Shown here piece after piece: positions 21,901 to 33,048 of a stretch of DNA of 64,000 bases; position 1 is the first letter of the stretch; each line of letters begins with the position of its first letter. The notes beneath the pieces are model-generated. The model had not been told where the DNA came from. It was given only the letters and a program-made list of their open reading frames with translations, and did no database searches. A program made the translations under genes and the position numbers. The stretch is from Haliclona indistincta (taxonomy: Eukaryota > Porifera > Demospongiae > Haplosclerida > Chalinidae): positions 2,289,754-2,353,753 of the forward strand of contig OZ024792.1 in the NCBI GenBank assembly GCA_964017065.1. Direction: 5' to 3'.

Positions 21901-23019
21901 CATCACTACATCCTTTTGATTTCGATAGAAATCTTTTAATTTCTTGTTTGTGTCCTTTTTTCTTTTTAGTGAAGTGCAGTTCAATATCATGCATGTACGG
22001 AGTAGTCTTTGTTTCCACCATTAGTTTAGTATTCCTGTTGTTGATGGCTTTTCTTAAACTTGTAGCTAAAATTGTTAAGCTGTAGTACGTATCAGGTCTG
22101 CCTAGTCGCCTACGCATGCATGCAGTGCATACGAGCCCCGCCCACACTTGTTTGTAGACCAGCGGTTATAATTATCTGGCAAGTGCAGAATGGCGATCCT
22201 ACACGAGCTTACCGTTCTTCGAAGACTCCAGACAAATGCCGGGTGTGTGTTCTCCGTGATAGTGATCCACACGGCACAGCGATACTTTAGTTGCTTGGTC
22301 ACGTGCGCTACCCATTGCTTGGTCACGTGCGTATTGCGCAATCACAATAATGGCGTCTAACACTAAGCTGACAATGGATCACGATCGAAAAATCGCGAAA
22401 CTTAGATCGCCGTTACGCTAAAAACAAAGCTCAAAAGGCACATGCCAGGTGAATTTCACGACTGTTCGTGGATGTTTTGGTCTCGGCACTGCTCGCGTAA
22501 AGGCGCTAGGCGAGTGGAAGAAAGAAAGAAAGAAGAAAGAAGAAAACGAAGATGACGAAACTCGATTTTCACCGTTTCCAGGTTCGTCACTTTAGTAACA
22601 ATTTCGAGCAATCTCCTTGCTACTGTAAGATGGGGCAACGCCAGAGAGCAGATCTAAGTGTCTAAAGACGTATAAAATTCAACAACAGGCGAAATATCAG
22701 CGTTTGAACGCTAATACATTGTATGTAGCCGCCATCTTGTTTTCTCGTTCATCCCTACATAGGGAGTCACTACCGTGCCTCCCTAATAAATACTTATAAA
22801 TACTTTTATACTAGCAGTGTGATTCTTCACAGACTGCCCAAGAACCAGGACTGCCATGAGATGTGGTCAAAGAAGAGAAAGAGCAAGCAACAGCCATCTC
22901 AATCAACTTCTGCTCTTGCAAGGAGACCTCCGGAGCACCTAGCCGGCATTGAGACCAAGCTAGGTAGTCTAACAGATAGAGATCTCTCAGTTCCTTTCCC
23001 CTCACTGCTAACATCCTGA
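18911..23019 (+). CDS. CDK12: CDK12/13-like transcriptional cyclin-dependent kinase
   Basis: Eight coding exons: 18911-19682, 20257-20446, 20603-20662, 20712-20813, 20999-21076, 21133-21249, 21366-21500 and 22833-23019; 546 residues. CDK12/13 with cyclin K phosphorylates the RNA polymerase II C-terminal domain during elongation. The N-terminus has a short arginine-serine region ([18 protein letters not shown]) and a proline-rich stretch, far shorter than in vertebrates. Kinase features seen: GEGTFGQVF loop, VALKK lysine, HRDLKCSN catalytic loop, [14 protein letters not shown] activation segment with its threonine, and the family C-terminal extension [11 protein letters not shown]. Odd points: the metal-binding motif reads DWG instead of DFG, and the cyclin helix reads PVSTVRE instead of PITAIRE. 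Intron 7 is 1332 bp and filled with a dispersed repeat. CDK12 and CDK13 cannot be separated, as expected for a single pre-duplication orthologue. Confidence 0.92.
20451..20504. repeat. CA microsatellite at the donor of CDK12 intron 2
   Basis: An interrupted (CA)n tract begins immediately after the GT donor of exon 2. Confidence 0.9.
20814..20942. repeat. GTGAGT-type tetranucleotide microsatellite in CDK12 intron 4
   Basis: About 130 bp of degenerate (GAGT)n/(GGGT) repeats start exactly at the GTGAGT donor. The tract therefore holds many tandem matches to a 5' splice-site consensus. Confidence 0.92.
21558..22795. repeat. Dispersed foldback repeat in CDK12 intron 7, copy 2
   Basis: 21558-22300 matches 12077-12830, and about 22435-22795 matches 13250-13460 plus 14082-14155. 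Relative to copy 1, this copy lacks the 12905-13250 block and the MITE at 13463-14081. It ends about 40 bp before the acceptor of the last coding exon. Confidence 0.87.
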
Positions 23020-24428
23020 ACTGGCGTCGCTGGCTCAGTGATAGATAGTGACAATGGTTCACAGCAGGTAATCACTACTAACCAGTCATGAACATGACAA
23101 TAATCATTTATTTGAAATGCTTTGTAACTGCAAAACATACAGTACATGCATGAAACTGAATAAAATACTTGAAAAGAAGCCAGGGACCTGAGGAGACATC
23201 TATTTCCTAGCAAGGTTTTTGAGAAGGCATCTATTGAAGACAGGCCCGGTGTGTCACTGTGCAAGTTAACCACACACTATGCCAGTATGAACGACTTCAC
23301 AAGTCTCATTCTCTAGCATTATCAGAACCTACCATGTTTATAAGACTAATTTGGCAAGGAGCCATGCTGGCTACTGAATAACCATTGCAATGCCTTTGGT
23401 GAATGTGCATGTGAGCAGCATACAACAGTAGATGCATAAGACGACAGAATTGTGGAAGTAAGCAAGCAATAGATCCATACAAGTAGCAGATCATGGAGAA
23501 TATGCCAGTAGCAGCTTGAGGGTGGTCAGAACTAGCAACGCTGCAGCTGCTATATTGTGTGGTGGCAAGTTATTGGCAACTGCATTATTCCCAACTAATT
23601 TGTTCACCTCATGCCCACTGTTAGCAACCCAGCTTCCTTCAGAGATAAATACATTGTAACTTGAATCTGTGATAACACAGCAGCTCAATTATTAAATAGT
23701 CACAAACTAATAATAATAGTCAATGTTTGTATCTAGTCAGTTACACATGAATTGACAACAGCTCACTCACTCCCAGTGAATGTGATAAGCCGTGGTTATT
23801 GTTTGAAGGTGGACAGCTGTCAACCATCATCACTAAACTTCACCACAATTAAGGCAAGCGAAGATACTTTTTGTGTTTTGAAATTCTCTTTTATCACACA
23901 GCATGAAAGGAAATTCTTGTGTGTCAGACTGTTGGGAACGGATGGAATTTTTACTAGTTCATGACATATTCACACCCGGAACATGAGATAGAAGACAAGA
24001 ATGTTGAGGAATAAGTGAATACATGTAGTGATAGCAGAATGTGACTGGGTCTTGATAAAAGAATCTAACTCTACATGGCAAGATTATTTGAAGCTTGTTT
24101 ATCAAGAATCATGATTTTTTTAAATATTTTGGACTCTTGTTTAATCAATCAAATCTATATATAATACCTATCATATCACAGTAGTGTTCGAGTTCCAATA
24201 ACTGAGACATAATGACACAGGACTCCATGAACAACAGTAGGCAGCTGCACTCTAGTTAAACTAGAGTTGATAAAATTATGACACTGCAGTAACTGTAGTT
24301 GTCAGAGAGCATTTGCCAGTACCGACTGAACAATAGAGAACATACAGTAGTAGAACGAGACGCCCACTCAATCGAGCAGCTAAAAAAGCCCGCGCCAGAA
24401 TGTTTAACCCTTTCTCCACTGCTCCAAA
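23020..24428. other. Intergenic between CDK12 and TAF3; gene C remnant and possible minus-strand exon
   Basis: 24181-24280 resembles the 3' end of gene C (17262-17365), sharing CAGTAGTGTTC, CCATGAA.AACAGTAG and GCAGCTGCAC, so it is a short gene fragment. On the minus strand, 23491-23658 after an AG acceptor reads as a possible last exon ending in a hydrophobic tail (HNIAAAALLVLTTLKLLLAY). I could not link it to upstream exons, so it is not called as a gene. The rest holds nothing I recognise. Confidence 0.4.
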
Positions 24429-27400
24429 ATGGCGGACGAATTCTGCCACCGTGCTCTGCGTGGTGTGGTGGCTCAGCTGTGCCATTCTCTTGGCTGGCAC
24501 AGCATACATTCAAGTTCTTGTGACGTGCTTGCTGAGTTAACGTCGCGATACATGCTGACTGTGGCTAGGACAAGCACTTCATACAGCACTCATGGTACGT
24601 GAGCTAGCTATAATCCTCTCATGATCACACCTCTCTTCCACTCTCCTATTAGCAAATCGCGCCAGTCCAAACCTATTGGACCTGGAGATGGCTTTCCATG
24701 ACCTTAATATCTCAATCCCTCAGTTGCTGGAGTATGCTCAAGAGGTCAATGCTGGTCAGCTACCTCAGACTGTCAGTAGATTCCCAACTCCAAAGCCTCA
24801 ATCTCATCTATACACTGGCCCTGGAGCAAAGATAAAGAGAAGATCTGCTAAAGTGACAAGTGTGCAGTTGCAGAGTCAAGGAGAGGAAGGAGATGAGATG
24901 GGGTCTGAGGGAGAGGAGGAAGAGAGTGAGACAGAAGAGATCCCAGGATACCTGCCACCATTACCAAAGACACAAGAAGACAGCGGTAAGACAACAGATA
25001 CTATGAACCTAACTTACATTGTCAAGAGCATGCATCGCTGTGTTAAATTGCTCATCTGTTGGGCAGCCAATGTTGTGTGAAAAATTTGACTAGCTTTTGG
25101 CAAACATACTTGGTAGGTTTAAATTTGGCGATTTCATGTCTGTTCTGTTCTTGCTTCCAAATTTTGTATTGACGTTTCACCCTCGCCAAATGTGAATTCT
25201 TGCCAAGTTTTCAACAGTGCTATCTCTGATTTAGCTGCTGAGAATATGGTGTTTAAGGAATTTCCCTTTTTATTTGTTGCAGAGAATGGTGATGCTGAGA
25301 GTGGTATTGGTGAGGGAGTGGCTGATCCTGTAACCACACCCACTACTGTCAAGTCTCCGCCCAATCCTAATGCTGGTCTGCCCACCTACTATCGTCAGCT
25401 GACACACAGCGTCAGCGAAGAGGAAGGTGGAGGAGGGAGTAGAAGAAGCAGTATATCTGAGGGAACCCCTAGCAATGGTCACAGCTTGCTGCCCTCACAA
25501 GATGGTATGTGCAGCTACATTAGTGAATCAAGCTGTGAACTAGTCAATTGATTGTGGTCCATTTACACACAAGCTCTGTCTCTCAGTTATTAGCTGCACA
25601 GGAATGTGTTAATAGAACAGTGAAGAAACACATTTATCCATTTCTCTCTATCCACAGTGCCTGTGTTTGGAGCTCCTGATGGTTCTCTTCCGGTATCCAT
25701 CACTAAAGCGACACATTCTGACACCGCTCACTCTACTCCTGAGCCAGCTTACCTGTCAACATCGGCTGTACCAGAAGCAGCAGCAGCAAAAATGGAAATC
25801 GTTCCTCCTGTTTCCGCTTCAAAGGACCCTTCACCTGGACATGATGTTGCAGCTGAGAAAATGACACCAACTCCCTCACCTTCTCCCTCACCTTCTCCTT
25901 CACCTACTCCCTCTTCTCCTCTCCCTTCTCCTCCCAAGAGTGTGCCTGTCAATCGCGCCTTGTCACCTTCTGTACCGATAAAACCGGAGGCGAGGAAAGA
26001 AGTCAAATATGCTACAACACCACACGATGAAGCTAAAGAAAAAGCAGCAAAGGAATTTCACATCACAGCTGGTGACAATTCAAGCAAGCTTGCTGCTTCT
26101 TTTCTACCACCTCCACCTGTGCCGACTTCACTGCCCTTTCCAAGATACACGAAGCGCCCTCCTCCTCCTCTCCAGCCGCCAGCTACTCCTCCCAGAATGC
26201 CTCAGCTTCATCGAATGAGCCCCATCACTCCCTCTTCTCCGCCCTCTTCGTCTCCATTACATCTGCGAGCTGCACCTACCCTTTCTCCACTCACCAATAC
26301 TGCACCTTACTCATTCATGACGCCAAATCCTCCTCTCAGACCTGTTTTGCATCGTCTTGGCAGAACTTTATCCGATCCTCCGAGAGGAGAGCTCACACGC
26401 AGACCTTCAGATACCTCCATGGGGTCACCAGTTCTACCGCCACCAAGAACTGCAGGATCAGATCCAGGTGGTGAGACAGCTCCGGTTTATGCCCCTCAAC
26501 TTGTGAAAAAATTTGAACCAGAGAAAGATGCAGAGGAAGAAGAACAGAAGAGTCCTGCCGATGTAGAAATTTATCTTTCTCCTTCTCCGGTTAACTCAGA
26601 AAGCTCAGCCTCTCTCTCCACTTCTCTCTCTCATGAATCTTCTCCTGTCAAACCATCGTCACCAGTTAGACCAGCTTCACAAACCGGGTTCATACTTGCT
26701 ACAGACACAGTTCTCTCTCCCTCATCTCCAATACTTCATTCTCCAACCACTTCATTGTCTTCATCCACCTCCTTCTCTTCGTCATCTTTATCCCCTCCTC
26801 AAACCAAATCAACTTTTGAACCCGAGTATCCTGAAGTATCCAAAGATGTGCACGAACCGTTCATGCAATCTTTGCCTGAACCTACTCTTTCAGAATCTTC
26901 AAATGAGTCTGATAGTGACTCCTCTGTTGACCATACTGAGTACCCTCCCATAGGTGGGCTTGGTAAAGGAATCCAACAGGAATCCAAACATATCCGAGAA
27001 TATCCTGATGTGCACAAGGGTGCACAATTGTATCCTGACCACCCATTGCTTGAACGAAAGCAATCATTTAGCCCATCATCAGAAAGTTCAGTTGAGTCAG
27101 TTCCTAAGCAGCCACTCAAAGTGTCTATTAGTCGATTGAAGATCGATGGTCAAACTAGCTATGCAGTTCAACCATCTCCTTCACAACCTCCCAAACTGCA
27201 GCCAACTCATATTTCACCAACCGGGGATCCAGGGACCTCTGGTTTGCAGGTATCGTCCTCTTCATACCAGAAGGTCCGATCCATTCGCCCTCCTCCTCCC
27301 ACTCGAACGGGGCTTACTGTTTCCATGAAAACCACCAAAGTTACCACACCCAGATTAGAACCACCACCTACCTCATTGGTCGTTTCGATATTTCTACGAA

Positions 27401-29823
27401 ATCTTCACACGGGAAAGTTCTGTTTAACTCCTAGTAGTCCTGTCAGTGAAGAGAGCGTTAAAGTTACAATTCCCAAGTCAATCTTTATGAGTGACAAGAG
27501 AGTTAAGAAGACAATGACTGGTAGTCGAAAACGCGAGCGTGAAACGGAAGAGAGTGAACACAAGATAATAAAAGAGCCTAAGAAGGTGAGTCGTTGACTT
27601 ATCGTTGTCTTGTGTCTCTAATTTTGGTTCTTTAGGTTAAGATAGCACATCACCCTCCCCCTCCTCCTCCTCCTCCTCCACCCCCTCGTCCTGTTAGTCC
27701 CAGCTCGTCCAGCAGTAGCAGCTCTAGTGATTCCAGTAGTGATGACAGCTCTTCAGACAGTGACGACAACAGCGTGTCCTCTTCGTCTCCACAACCTCCT
27801 CCTCTGTTGAACGTTTCTCGTCCTCAGCAGTTCAGACGGTCTCAGACTCATTCCAGCGACGATGCTCTATCCGGTAGTAGTGACAGCAGTAGCTTGAGAT
27901 TGAAACTAAAGGTCGGACAGCAACCCGTACCACCATCTGAAACAGGTGTGTGCTTCTCTGACGTGTGAGTGAGTTCAATTTTTGATCTCTTTGTTCAGGA
28001 TTGAGGCAGAAGAGACAGCAAGTGCCGATGCCTCCATCTCGACCGAAATCTAAAAAGCCTCTCAAGTCTCATCCTTCTTCGTCTTCAGGTCTAATGATTC
28101 ATAGCTCCACACCCATCGCTGGAAATGTGTTTGGGAAAAAGAAAAAGAAGGTGAAACAAAAGCAACCTTCCCAAACAATGTGAGTTTAGGGAAACACAGG
28201 CTCGTGTTGTTACCAGGGCACCCTGCATTGTTTGTTCACACAGAACGTTAACCTCTTCAAAAAAGAAGTTGGTACCTCATCTCACACTGACAAAGGTGAG
28301 TTTAGCAGCGCTTGTACAAGGTATGTAGAGTAGAATATTCCCTCCATTGAGAGAATTTGGGTTAGGCTGTGTTGTACAAACCAGTATACAGGTAACACAT
28401 AACAGCTAACTAGCATTCCAACTTTCTGAGACAGACAATCAACATGTACATAGTTTCAAGCCCATGTTATCAATACTCTTTAGTGTTAACTTTGTGTTCC
28501 ACAGATCCCCACACTTCTCCCTGTTCCACCCCCTCCACCACTGGCTAGCACTTCTGGAGGTGGAGAGGTGTACATATGTCCGACATGTGGACATCAAGAT
28601 GACGGTACTCCAATGATAGCTTGTGACAAGTGCAAGTGTGACATCTGGTACCACATGTGAGTAGTCACTCTGCTAACATGACGTTGTATGGTACAGACCC
28701 ACTGGCTGCTGCTTATGTAGCTAAGAACACTTGTTTGGTGAAGAGACAGCTTGCTCCTTGTGCATGTACACATTTTGCTTGTGGTATGTATCAGAGCATG
28801 CCCACTGTACTGTTCCCATCTAGAGATGCTAGTGTAGCTACTAGTAAGACTGGTCGGCTTGCTTGATGCGTGGTAGGTGAACATGCTTGATGCATAGTAG
28901 GTGAACATGCTTGATGCATAGTAGGTGAACATGCTTGATGCGTGGTAGGTGAACACGCTTGATGCATAGTAGGTGAACACGCTTGATGCATAGTAGGTGA
29001 ACATGCTCGATGCATAGTAGGTGAACATGCTTGATGCGTGGTAGGTGAACATGCTCGATGCATAGTAGGTGAACACGCTTGATGCATAGTAGGTGAACAT
29101 GCTCGATGCATAGTAGGTGAACATGCTTGATGCATAGTAGGTGAACATGCTTGATGCATAGTAGGTGAACACGCTTGATGCATAGTAGGTGAACATGCTT
29201 GATGCGTGGTAGGTGAACATGCTTGATGCATAGTAGGTGAACATGCTTGATGCGTGGTAGGTGAACATGCTTGATGCATAGTAGGTGAACATGCTTGATG
29301 CGTGGTAGGTGAACATGCTCGATGCATAGTAGGTGAACATGCTTGATGCGTGGTAGGTGAACATGCTCGATGCATAGTAGGTGAACATGCTTGATGCGTG
29401 GTAGGTGAACATGCTTGATGCATAGTAGGTGAACACGCTTGATGCATAGTAGGTGAACATGCTTGATGCATAGTAGGTGAACATGCTTGATGCATAGTAG
29501 GTGAACATGCTTGATGCATAGTAGGTGAACACGCTTGATGCATAGTAGGTGAACATGCTTGATGCGTGGTAGGTGAACATGCTCGATGCATAGTAGGTGA
29601 ACACGCTTGATGCGTGGTAGGTCACTGTGAAAGGTTGTATCTATTCATGTTGTATCTATGGTTTTACCACCCACAAGCTGTGATGGTTAATTTTTAATGC
29701 ATCTCTTCTCTCCCTTGCAGCCAATGTGTGGGGTTAATGTGTGTGCCTCCTGGAGATGAGAAATGGTTCTGTCCCAATTGTGTCAAAAAGAAAAAGACCA
29801 AAAAGAGACGACCTCACAACTAA
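24429..29823 (+). CDS. TAF3: TAF3, TFIID subunit with histone fold and PHD finger
   Basis: Nine exons: 24429-24594, 24653-24985, 25283-25504, 25658-27585, 27636-27945, 27999-28179, 28244-28295, 28505-28656 and 29721-29823; 1148 residues, frame closing. TAF3 pairs with TAF10 in TFIID, and its PHD finger binds trimethylated H3K4 at promoters. Seen: an N-terminal histone-fold (BTP) domain at about residues 1-80 (FCHRALRGVVAQLCHSLGW, LNISIPQLLEYAQEV); a long disordered proline/serine-rich middle; a basic lysine-rich stretch; and a C-terminal PHD with the full C4HC3 set (CPTC, CDKCKCDIWYH, QCVG, CPNC), followed by a basic tail. The start ATG lies in an ATGGCGGAC context. The last intron splits the PHD between its histidine and the next cysteine. 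AATAAA lies at 29858-29863. Longer than human TAF3, mostly in the disordered part. Confidence 0.94.
28861..29622. repeat. 24-bp minisatellite, about 31 units, in TAF3 intron 8
   Basis: Units containing GTGAACATGCTTGATGCA repeat every 24 bp, with three interspersed variant positions (CATAG/CGTGG, CTTGA/CTCGA, ACATG/ACACG). The 24-bp period keeps artificial reading frames open on the minus strand; these are not genes. Confidence 0.97.
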
Positions 29824-29857
29824 CAACACGCATACATACATACTGAATGATATTGTA

Positions 29858-29863
29858 AATAAA
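29858..29863 (+). terminator. TAF3 polyadenylation signal AATAAA
   Basis: The hexamer lies 35 bp after the TAF3 stop, in the region that converges on the tubulin gene. Confidence 0.6.
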
Positions 29864-29980
29864 ATTGGTAACAAATTAATTGATATCTATCTGTAGCCTA
29901 TACCTAATCGTTTGTCAAGCTCATCTGTGCTACCCCTGAAAGCATAGATATTATGTTTGTCTGAAAATGTAGACTTCCCC

Positions 29981-30053
29981 TGTGGTCCATGACCTTTCAT
30001 TGTGCGGTGACAGGTTAGACACCTGTCGTCTTATCGCTCTACCACAGACCACA
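29981..30053 (-). other. 73-nt tRNA-like hairpin, non-canonical
   Basis: The minus strand starts TGTGGTC and ends GACCACA (perfect 7-bp pairing), is exactly 73 nt, and has an inner hairpin GACAGG/CCTGTC with a 7-nt loop in the anticodon position. It also has a TGGTAGAGC stretch resembling a tRNA D-arm. The T-arm lacks the TTCRA loop, the D-stem does not pair well, and the base before the anticodon is not U. It may be a decayed tRNA or a tRNA-derived repeat. It sits between TAF3 and the tubulin gene. Confidence 0.35.
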
Positions 30054-30177
30054 ACACTAACTTCAACAATACAACAGTTATTGTAAAGGGAATTGATTGA
30101 TGAAAAATTGTGTCAACAGACACTGAATCACAAACACCCACACTATAAACTATACATTCAATCATTGTTCAGTTCAG

Positions 30178-31533
30178 TTAGTATTCCTCAGCACCACCAT
30201 CTTCCTCTAGGTCTTCTGTGTCAGCTCCAACCTCTTCATAGTCCTTCTCAAGGGCAGCCAGATCCTCACGAGCCTCAGAGAACTCTCCCTCTTCCATACC
30301 CTCTCCGACGTACCAGTGGACGAAAGCACGCTTGGCGTACATCAGATCGAACTTGTGGTCAAGACGAGCCCAGGCCTCAGCAATGGCAGTGGTGTTGGAC
30401 AGCATGCAGACGCTGCGAGAAACTTTAGCAAGGTCTCCGCCAGGAATGGTCGATGGTGGCTGGTAGTTGATGCCAACCTTGAAGCCAGTGGGACACCAGT
30501 CAACAAACTGTATGGTACGCTTGGTCTTGATGTTAGCAATAGCTTGAGTGACATCCTTGGGAACAATATCGCCACGGTAGAGCAGGCAACAGGACATGTA
30601 CTTGCCATGACGAGGATCACACTTCACCATCTGATTGGCTGGCTCGAAACAAGCATTAGTTATCTCTGCAACATTGAGCTGCTCGTGGTAGGCTTTCTCT
30701 GCAGAAATGATTGGCGCATAGGTGACCAGAGGGAAGTGGATACGCGGATAAGGCACCAAGTTAGTCTGGAACTCTGTCAGATCCACGTTCAATGAACCAT
30801 CGAAACGAAGCGACGCGGTAACCGAAGACACAACTTGGGAGACGAGACGGTTGAGGTTGGTGTACGACGGGCGCTCCACGTCCAAGTTGCGGCGACAGAT
30901 TTCGTAGATGGCTTCATTGTCCATCATGAAGGCGCAGTCGGAGTGCTCCAGAGTTGTGTGAGTTGTAAGGATGGAGTTGTACGGCTCGACCACAGCAGTA
31001 GCGACCTGGGGCGCCGGGTAGATGGAGAACTCGAGCTTGGACTTCTTGCCGTAATCCACAGAGAGACGCTCCATCAGTAGAGACGCGAAGCCTGACCCGG
31101 TGCCTCCACCGAAGGAACGGAATATGAAGAATCCCTGGAGCGATGTGCAGTTGTCAGCCAGCTTCCTAATCTTGTCGAGCACCTTATCAACGAGTTCTTT
31201 GCCGACTGTGTAGTGACCACGGGCGTAGTTGTTGGCGGCGTCTTCTTTGCCGGTTATCAGTTGCTCGGGGTGAAAGAGCTGGCGATATGTGCCGGTGCGC
31301 ACTTCATCGACAACAGAGGCCTCGAGATCGACCATGATGGATCGAGGCACATACTTCCCAGCGCCTGTGGTGCTGAAGAACGTACTGAAAGACGTATCGG
31401 TTCCCTTCGAGGCTTCTTCGTCTTTTTTCACTCCATCAGGCTTGATGCCGTGCTCCAAGCAGTAGAGCTCCCAACAAGCGTTACCGATCTGGACACCGGC
31501 TTGCCCAACGTGTAGAGAAATCACCTCACGCAT
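30178..31533 (-). CDS. Alpha-tubulin, divergent isotype without lysine 40
   Basis: A single exon of 451 residues, the normal alpha-tubulin length. Alpha-tubulin pairs with beta-tubulin to build microtubules; its N-site GTP is not hydrolysed. Seen: [20 protein letters not shown] near the N-terminus, the GTP-binding loop GGGTGSG, the catalytic-type glutamate in [14 protein letters not shown], and an acidic tail ending EEY, compatible with the detyrosination cycle. The acetylation loop is diverged ([15 protein letters not shown]): position 40 is glutamate rather than lysine. The residue before the GTP loop is FRSF rather than the common FHSF. There is no intron, and a TATA box lies upstream. It shares a 315-bp divergent intergenic region with FNTB. 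Confidence 0.97.
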   Translation of the reverse strand: MREVISLHVGQAGVQIGNACWELYCLEHGIKPDGVKKDEEASKGTDTSFSTFFSTTGAGKYVPRSIMVDLEASVVDEVRTGTYRQLFHPEQLITGKEDAANNYARGHYTVGKELVDKVLDKIRKLADNCTSLQGFFIFRSFGGGTGSGFASLLMERLSVDYGKKSKLEFSIYPAPQVATAVVEPYNSILTTHTTLEHSDCAFMMDNEAIYEICRRNLDVERPSYTNLNRLVSQVVSSVTASLRFDGSLNVDLTEFQTNLVPYPRIHFPLVTYAPIISAEKAYHEQLNVAEITNACFEPANQMVKCDPRHGKYMSCCLLYRGDIVPKDVTQAIANIKTKRTIQFVDWCPTGFKVGINYQPPSTIPGGDLAKVSRSVCMLSNTTAIAEAWARLDHKFDLMYAKRAFVHWYVGEGMEEGEFSEAREDLAALEKDYEEVGADTEDLEEDGGAEEY

Positions 31534-31676
31534 TTTCAGAGAGTTTGGCTGTTACCGAATAAGCGAGAATGTGGTATAAGCGATGAGTTCGGTCTTTAGG
31601 ATCTTGCTTCCAACACAGCAACGAAGGTCGGTCAGCTGTCACCTTGTGAATTAAATCCCTCGTGACTGGCTCTGCG

Positions 31677-31683
31677 TTTTATA
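31677..31683 (-). promoter_or_regulatory. TATA box of the alpha-tubulin gene
   Basis: TATAAAA on the minus strand, 144 bp upstream of the tubulin ATG, in the 315-bp intergenic region shared with the oppositely oriented FNTB start. The spacing leaves room for a 5' UTR of about 110 nt. Confidence 0.6.
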
Positions 31684-31848
31684 TGCAGCACCATTTCTGA
31701 CGTCACAAACTATAAGAGCGCGCGCTGCGGCTGCGAATCACGTGCGCCAGCTGAAAGCTAACGTGTACTATTTTTATGGTCTAAGAAGATCGCGATCAAC
31801 CATTTCATCGCTCAAGGGCTGCCGCTCTAATAGTACTCGTGGTGAAAT

Positions 31849-33048
31849 ATGACTAGCACATGGCGCCATAGTCTAGATGATCTTGCTGTCAACGACGAGG
31901 GAGTTTCGACGCGAACAATAAAGCAGCAGAAAGAGGTTGAACGTGAAGTAGGTAGATTATTGAGGTACTCAAAACATCACCAGGACTCTCGTTACAAGAT
32001 ATGGTTGTTAAAAGAAAGGCATATTCAGTACTTGAACATCGGAATTCGTCACTTGTCTTCTCACCTTCAGTGCTTAGATGCAAGCCGTCCATGGCTGTGC
32101 TACTGGATACTCCATTCTTTAGCAATGCTTGATCAACCTATTAGCAAGGATCTTGCTATGCAAGTGATTGGGTTTCTTCAAAGATGTCAAAATTCTGATG
32201 GAGGATTTGGAGGAGGCCCTGGCCAACTATCTCACTTGGCTCCCACATATGCCGCAGTGCTCGCTCTTTGCACTATTGGGACTACTGAAGCTTATGCAGC
32301 AATTGACAGACCAGGTCTTCGACTGTTCGTCAGCAAGATGCACCAGAGTGATGGTGGATTTATTATGCACGAAGGTGGTGAAGCTGATATCAGAGGCGTC
32401 TACTGTGCTCTGGTAGCCACGATACTCACAAACACGATGACACAAGCTATGTTCGATAAGACAGATCAATGGATAGCTAGTTGTCAATCATACGAGGGCG
32501 GATTCTCAGCTGTTCCAGGCTCAGAAAGTCACGGAGGATATGCGTTTTGTGGATTTGCTTCAGCTTTGCTACTCAACAAGGAACATCTCTGTGACGTTCA
32601 AAAATTAATGAAATGGGCTTGCAATAGACAAATGAGATTAGAAGGTGGTTTTCAGGGACGAACTAACAAGCTTGTTGATGGCTGTTACTCATTCTGGGTG
32701 GGAGGTGTATTTCCACTCATGCACATGGCTTTGCTAAAACAAGGCGATCAGTGCATTGACGACGAACACTTTCTGTTCCACCAGGAATCTTTGCAAGAAT
32801 ACTTATTGCTCTGCTGTCAATCCGTCAATGGCGGCCTAATCGACAAGCCGGGAAAGGCCAGAGATTTCTATCACACATGCTATTGTTTGAGTGGTTTGTC
32901 TGCATCTCAACACTGCTTCGATGGTAGTACAACAGACATCACCAAGGACCCTGAAAGCATCCTTAATCGCTGTCATCCTCTGTTCAATATTCTTGTTTGT
33001 AAAGCTGAGGAAGCATTAAGTCACTTCAAGTCACAGCCAGTACCCTGA
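31849..33048 (+). CDS. FNTB: Protein farnesyltransferase subunit beta, intronless
   Basis: A single open frame of 399 residues from ATG 31849; human FNTB is 437. The beta subunit holds the zinc and the isoprenoid pocket and, with the alpha subunit, adds farnesyl to CaaX cysteines of Ras, lamins and other proteins. Seen: the alpha-alpha barrel repeats (DGGFGGGPGQLSHLAPTYAA, GGYAFCGFASALLL, EGGFQGRTNKLVDGCYSFW, NGGLIDKPGKARDFYHTCYC). The zinc ligands are present as Asp277 and Cys279 (DGC) and His342 (YHTCY). The PGQ.PHLAPTYA and DKPGK.RDFYH signatures favour farnesyl over geranylgeranyl type I. Neighbouring conserved genes are intron-rich, so an intronless copy suggests retroposition or intron loss. 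Confidence 0.96.
   Translation: MTSTWRHSLDDLAVNDEGVSTRTIKQQKEVEREVGRLLRYSKHHQDSRYKIWLLKERHIQYLNIGIRHLSSHLQCLDASRPWLCYWILHSLAMLDQPISKDLAMQVIGFLQRCQNSDGGFGGGPGQLSHLAPTYAAVLALCTIGTTEAYAAIDRPGLRLFVSKMHQSDGGFIMHEGGEADIRGVYCALVATILTNTMTQAMFDKTDQWIASCQSYEGGFSAVPGSESHGGYAFCGFASALLLNKEHLCDVQKLMKWACNRQMRLEGGFQGRTNKLVDGCYSFWVGGVFPLMHMALLKQGDQCIDDEHFLFHQESLQEYLLLCCQSVNGGLIDKPGKARDFYHTCYCLSGLSASQHCFDGSTTDITKDPESILNRCHPLFNILVCKAEEALSHFKSQPVP

Noticed and set aside
23491..23658. Possible last exon of a tail-anchored or GPI-anchored protein
   Set aside because: Has an acceptor and a hydrophobic end, but no upstream exon could be joined.
28861..29622. Possible CRISPR-like array
   Set aside because: Units are contiguous 24-bp repeats with no unique spacers, inside a eukaryotic intron.
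28594..29625. Minus-strand frames of 343 and 266 codons over 28594-29625
   Set aside because: They translate the 24-bp minisatellite in TAF3 intron 8; 24 is divisible by 3, so the repeat keeps frames open.
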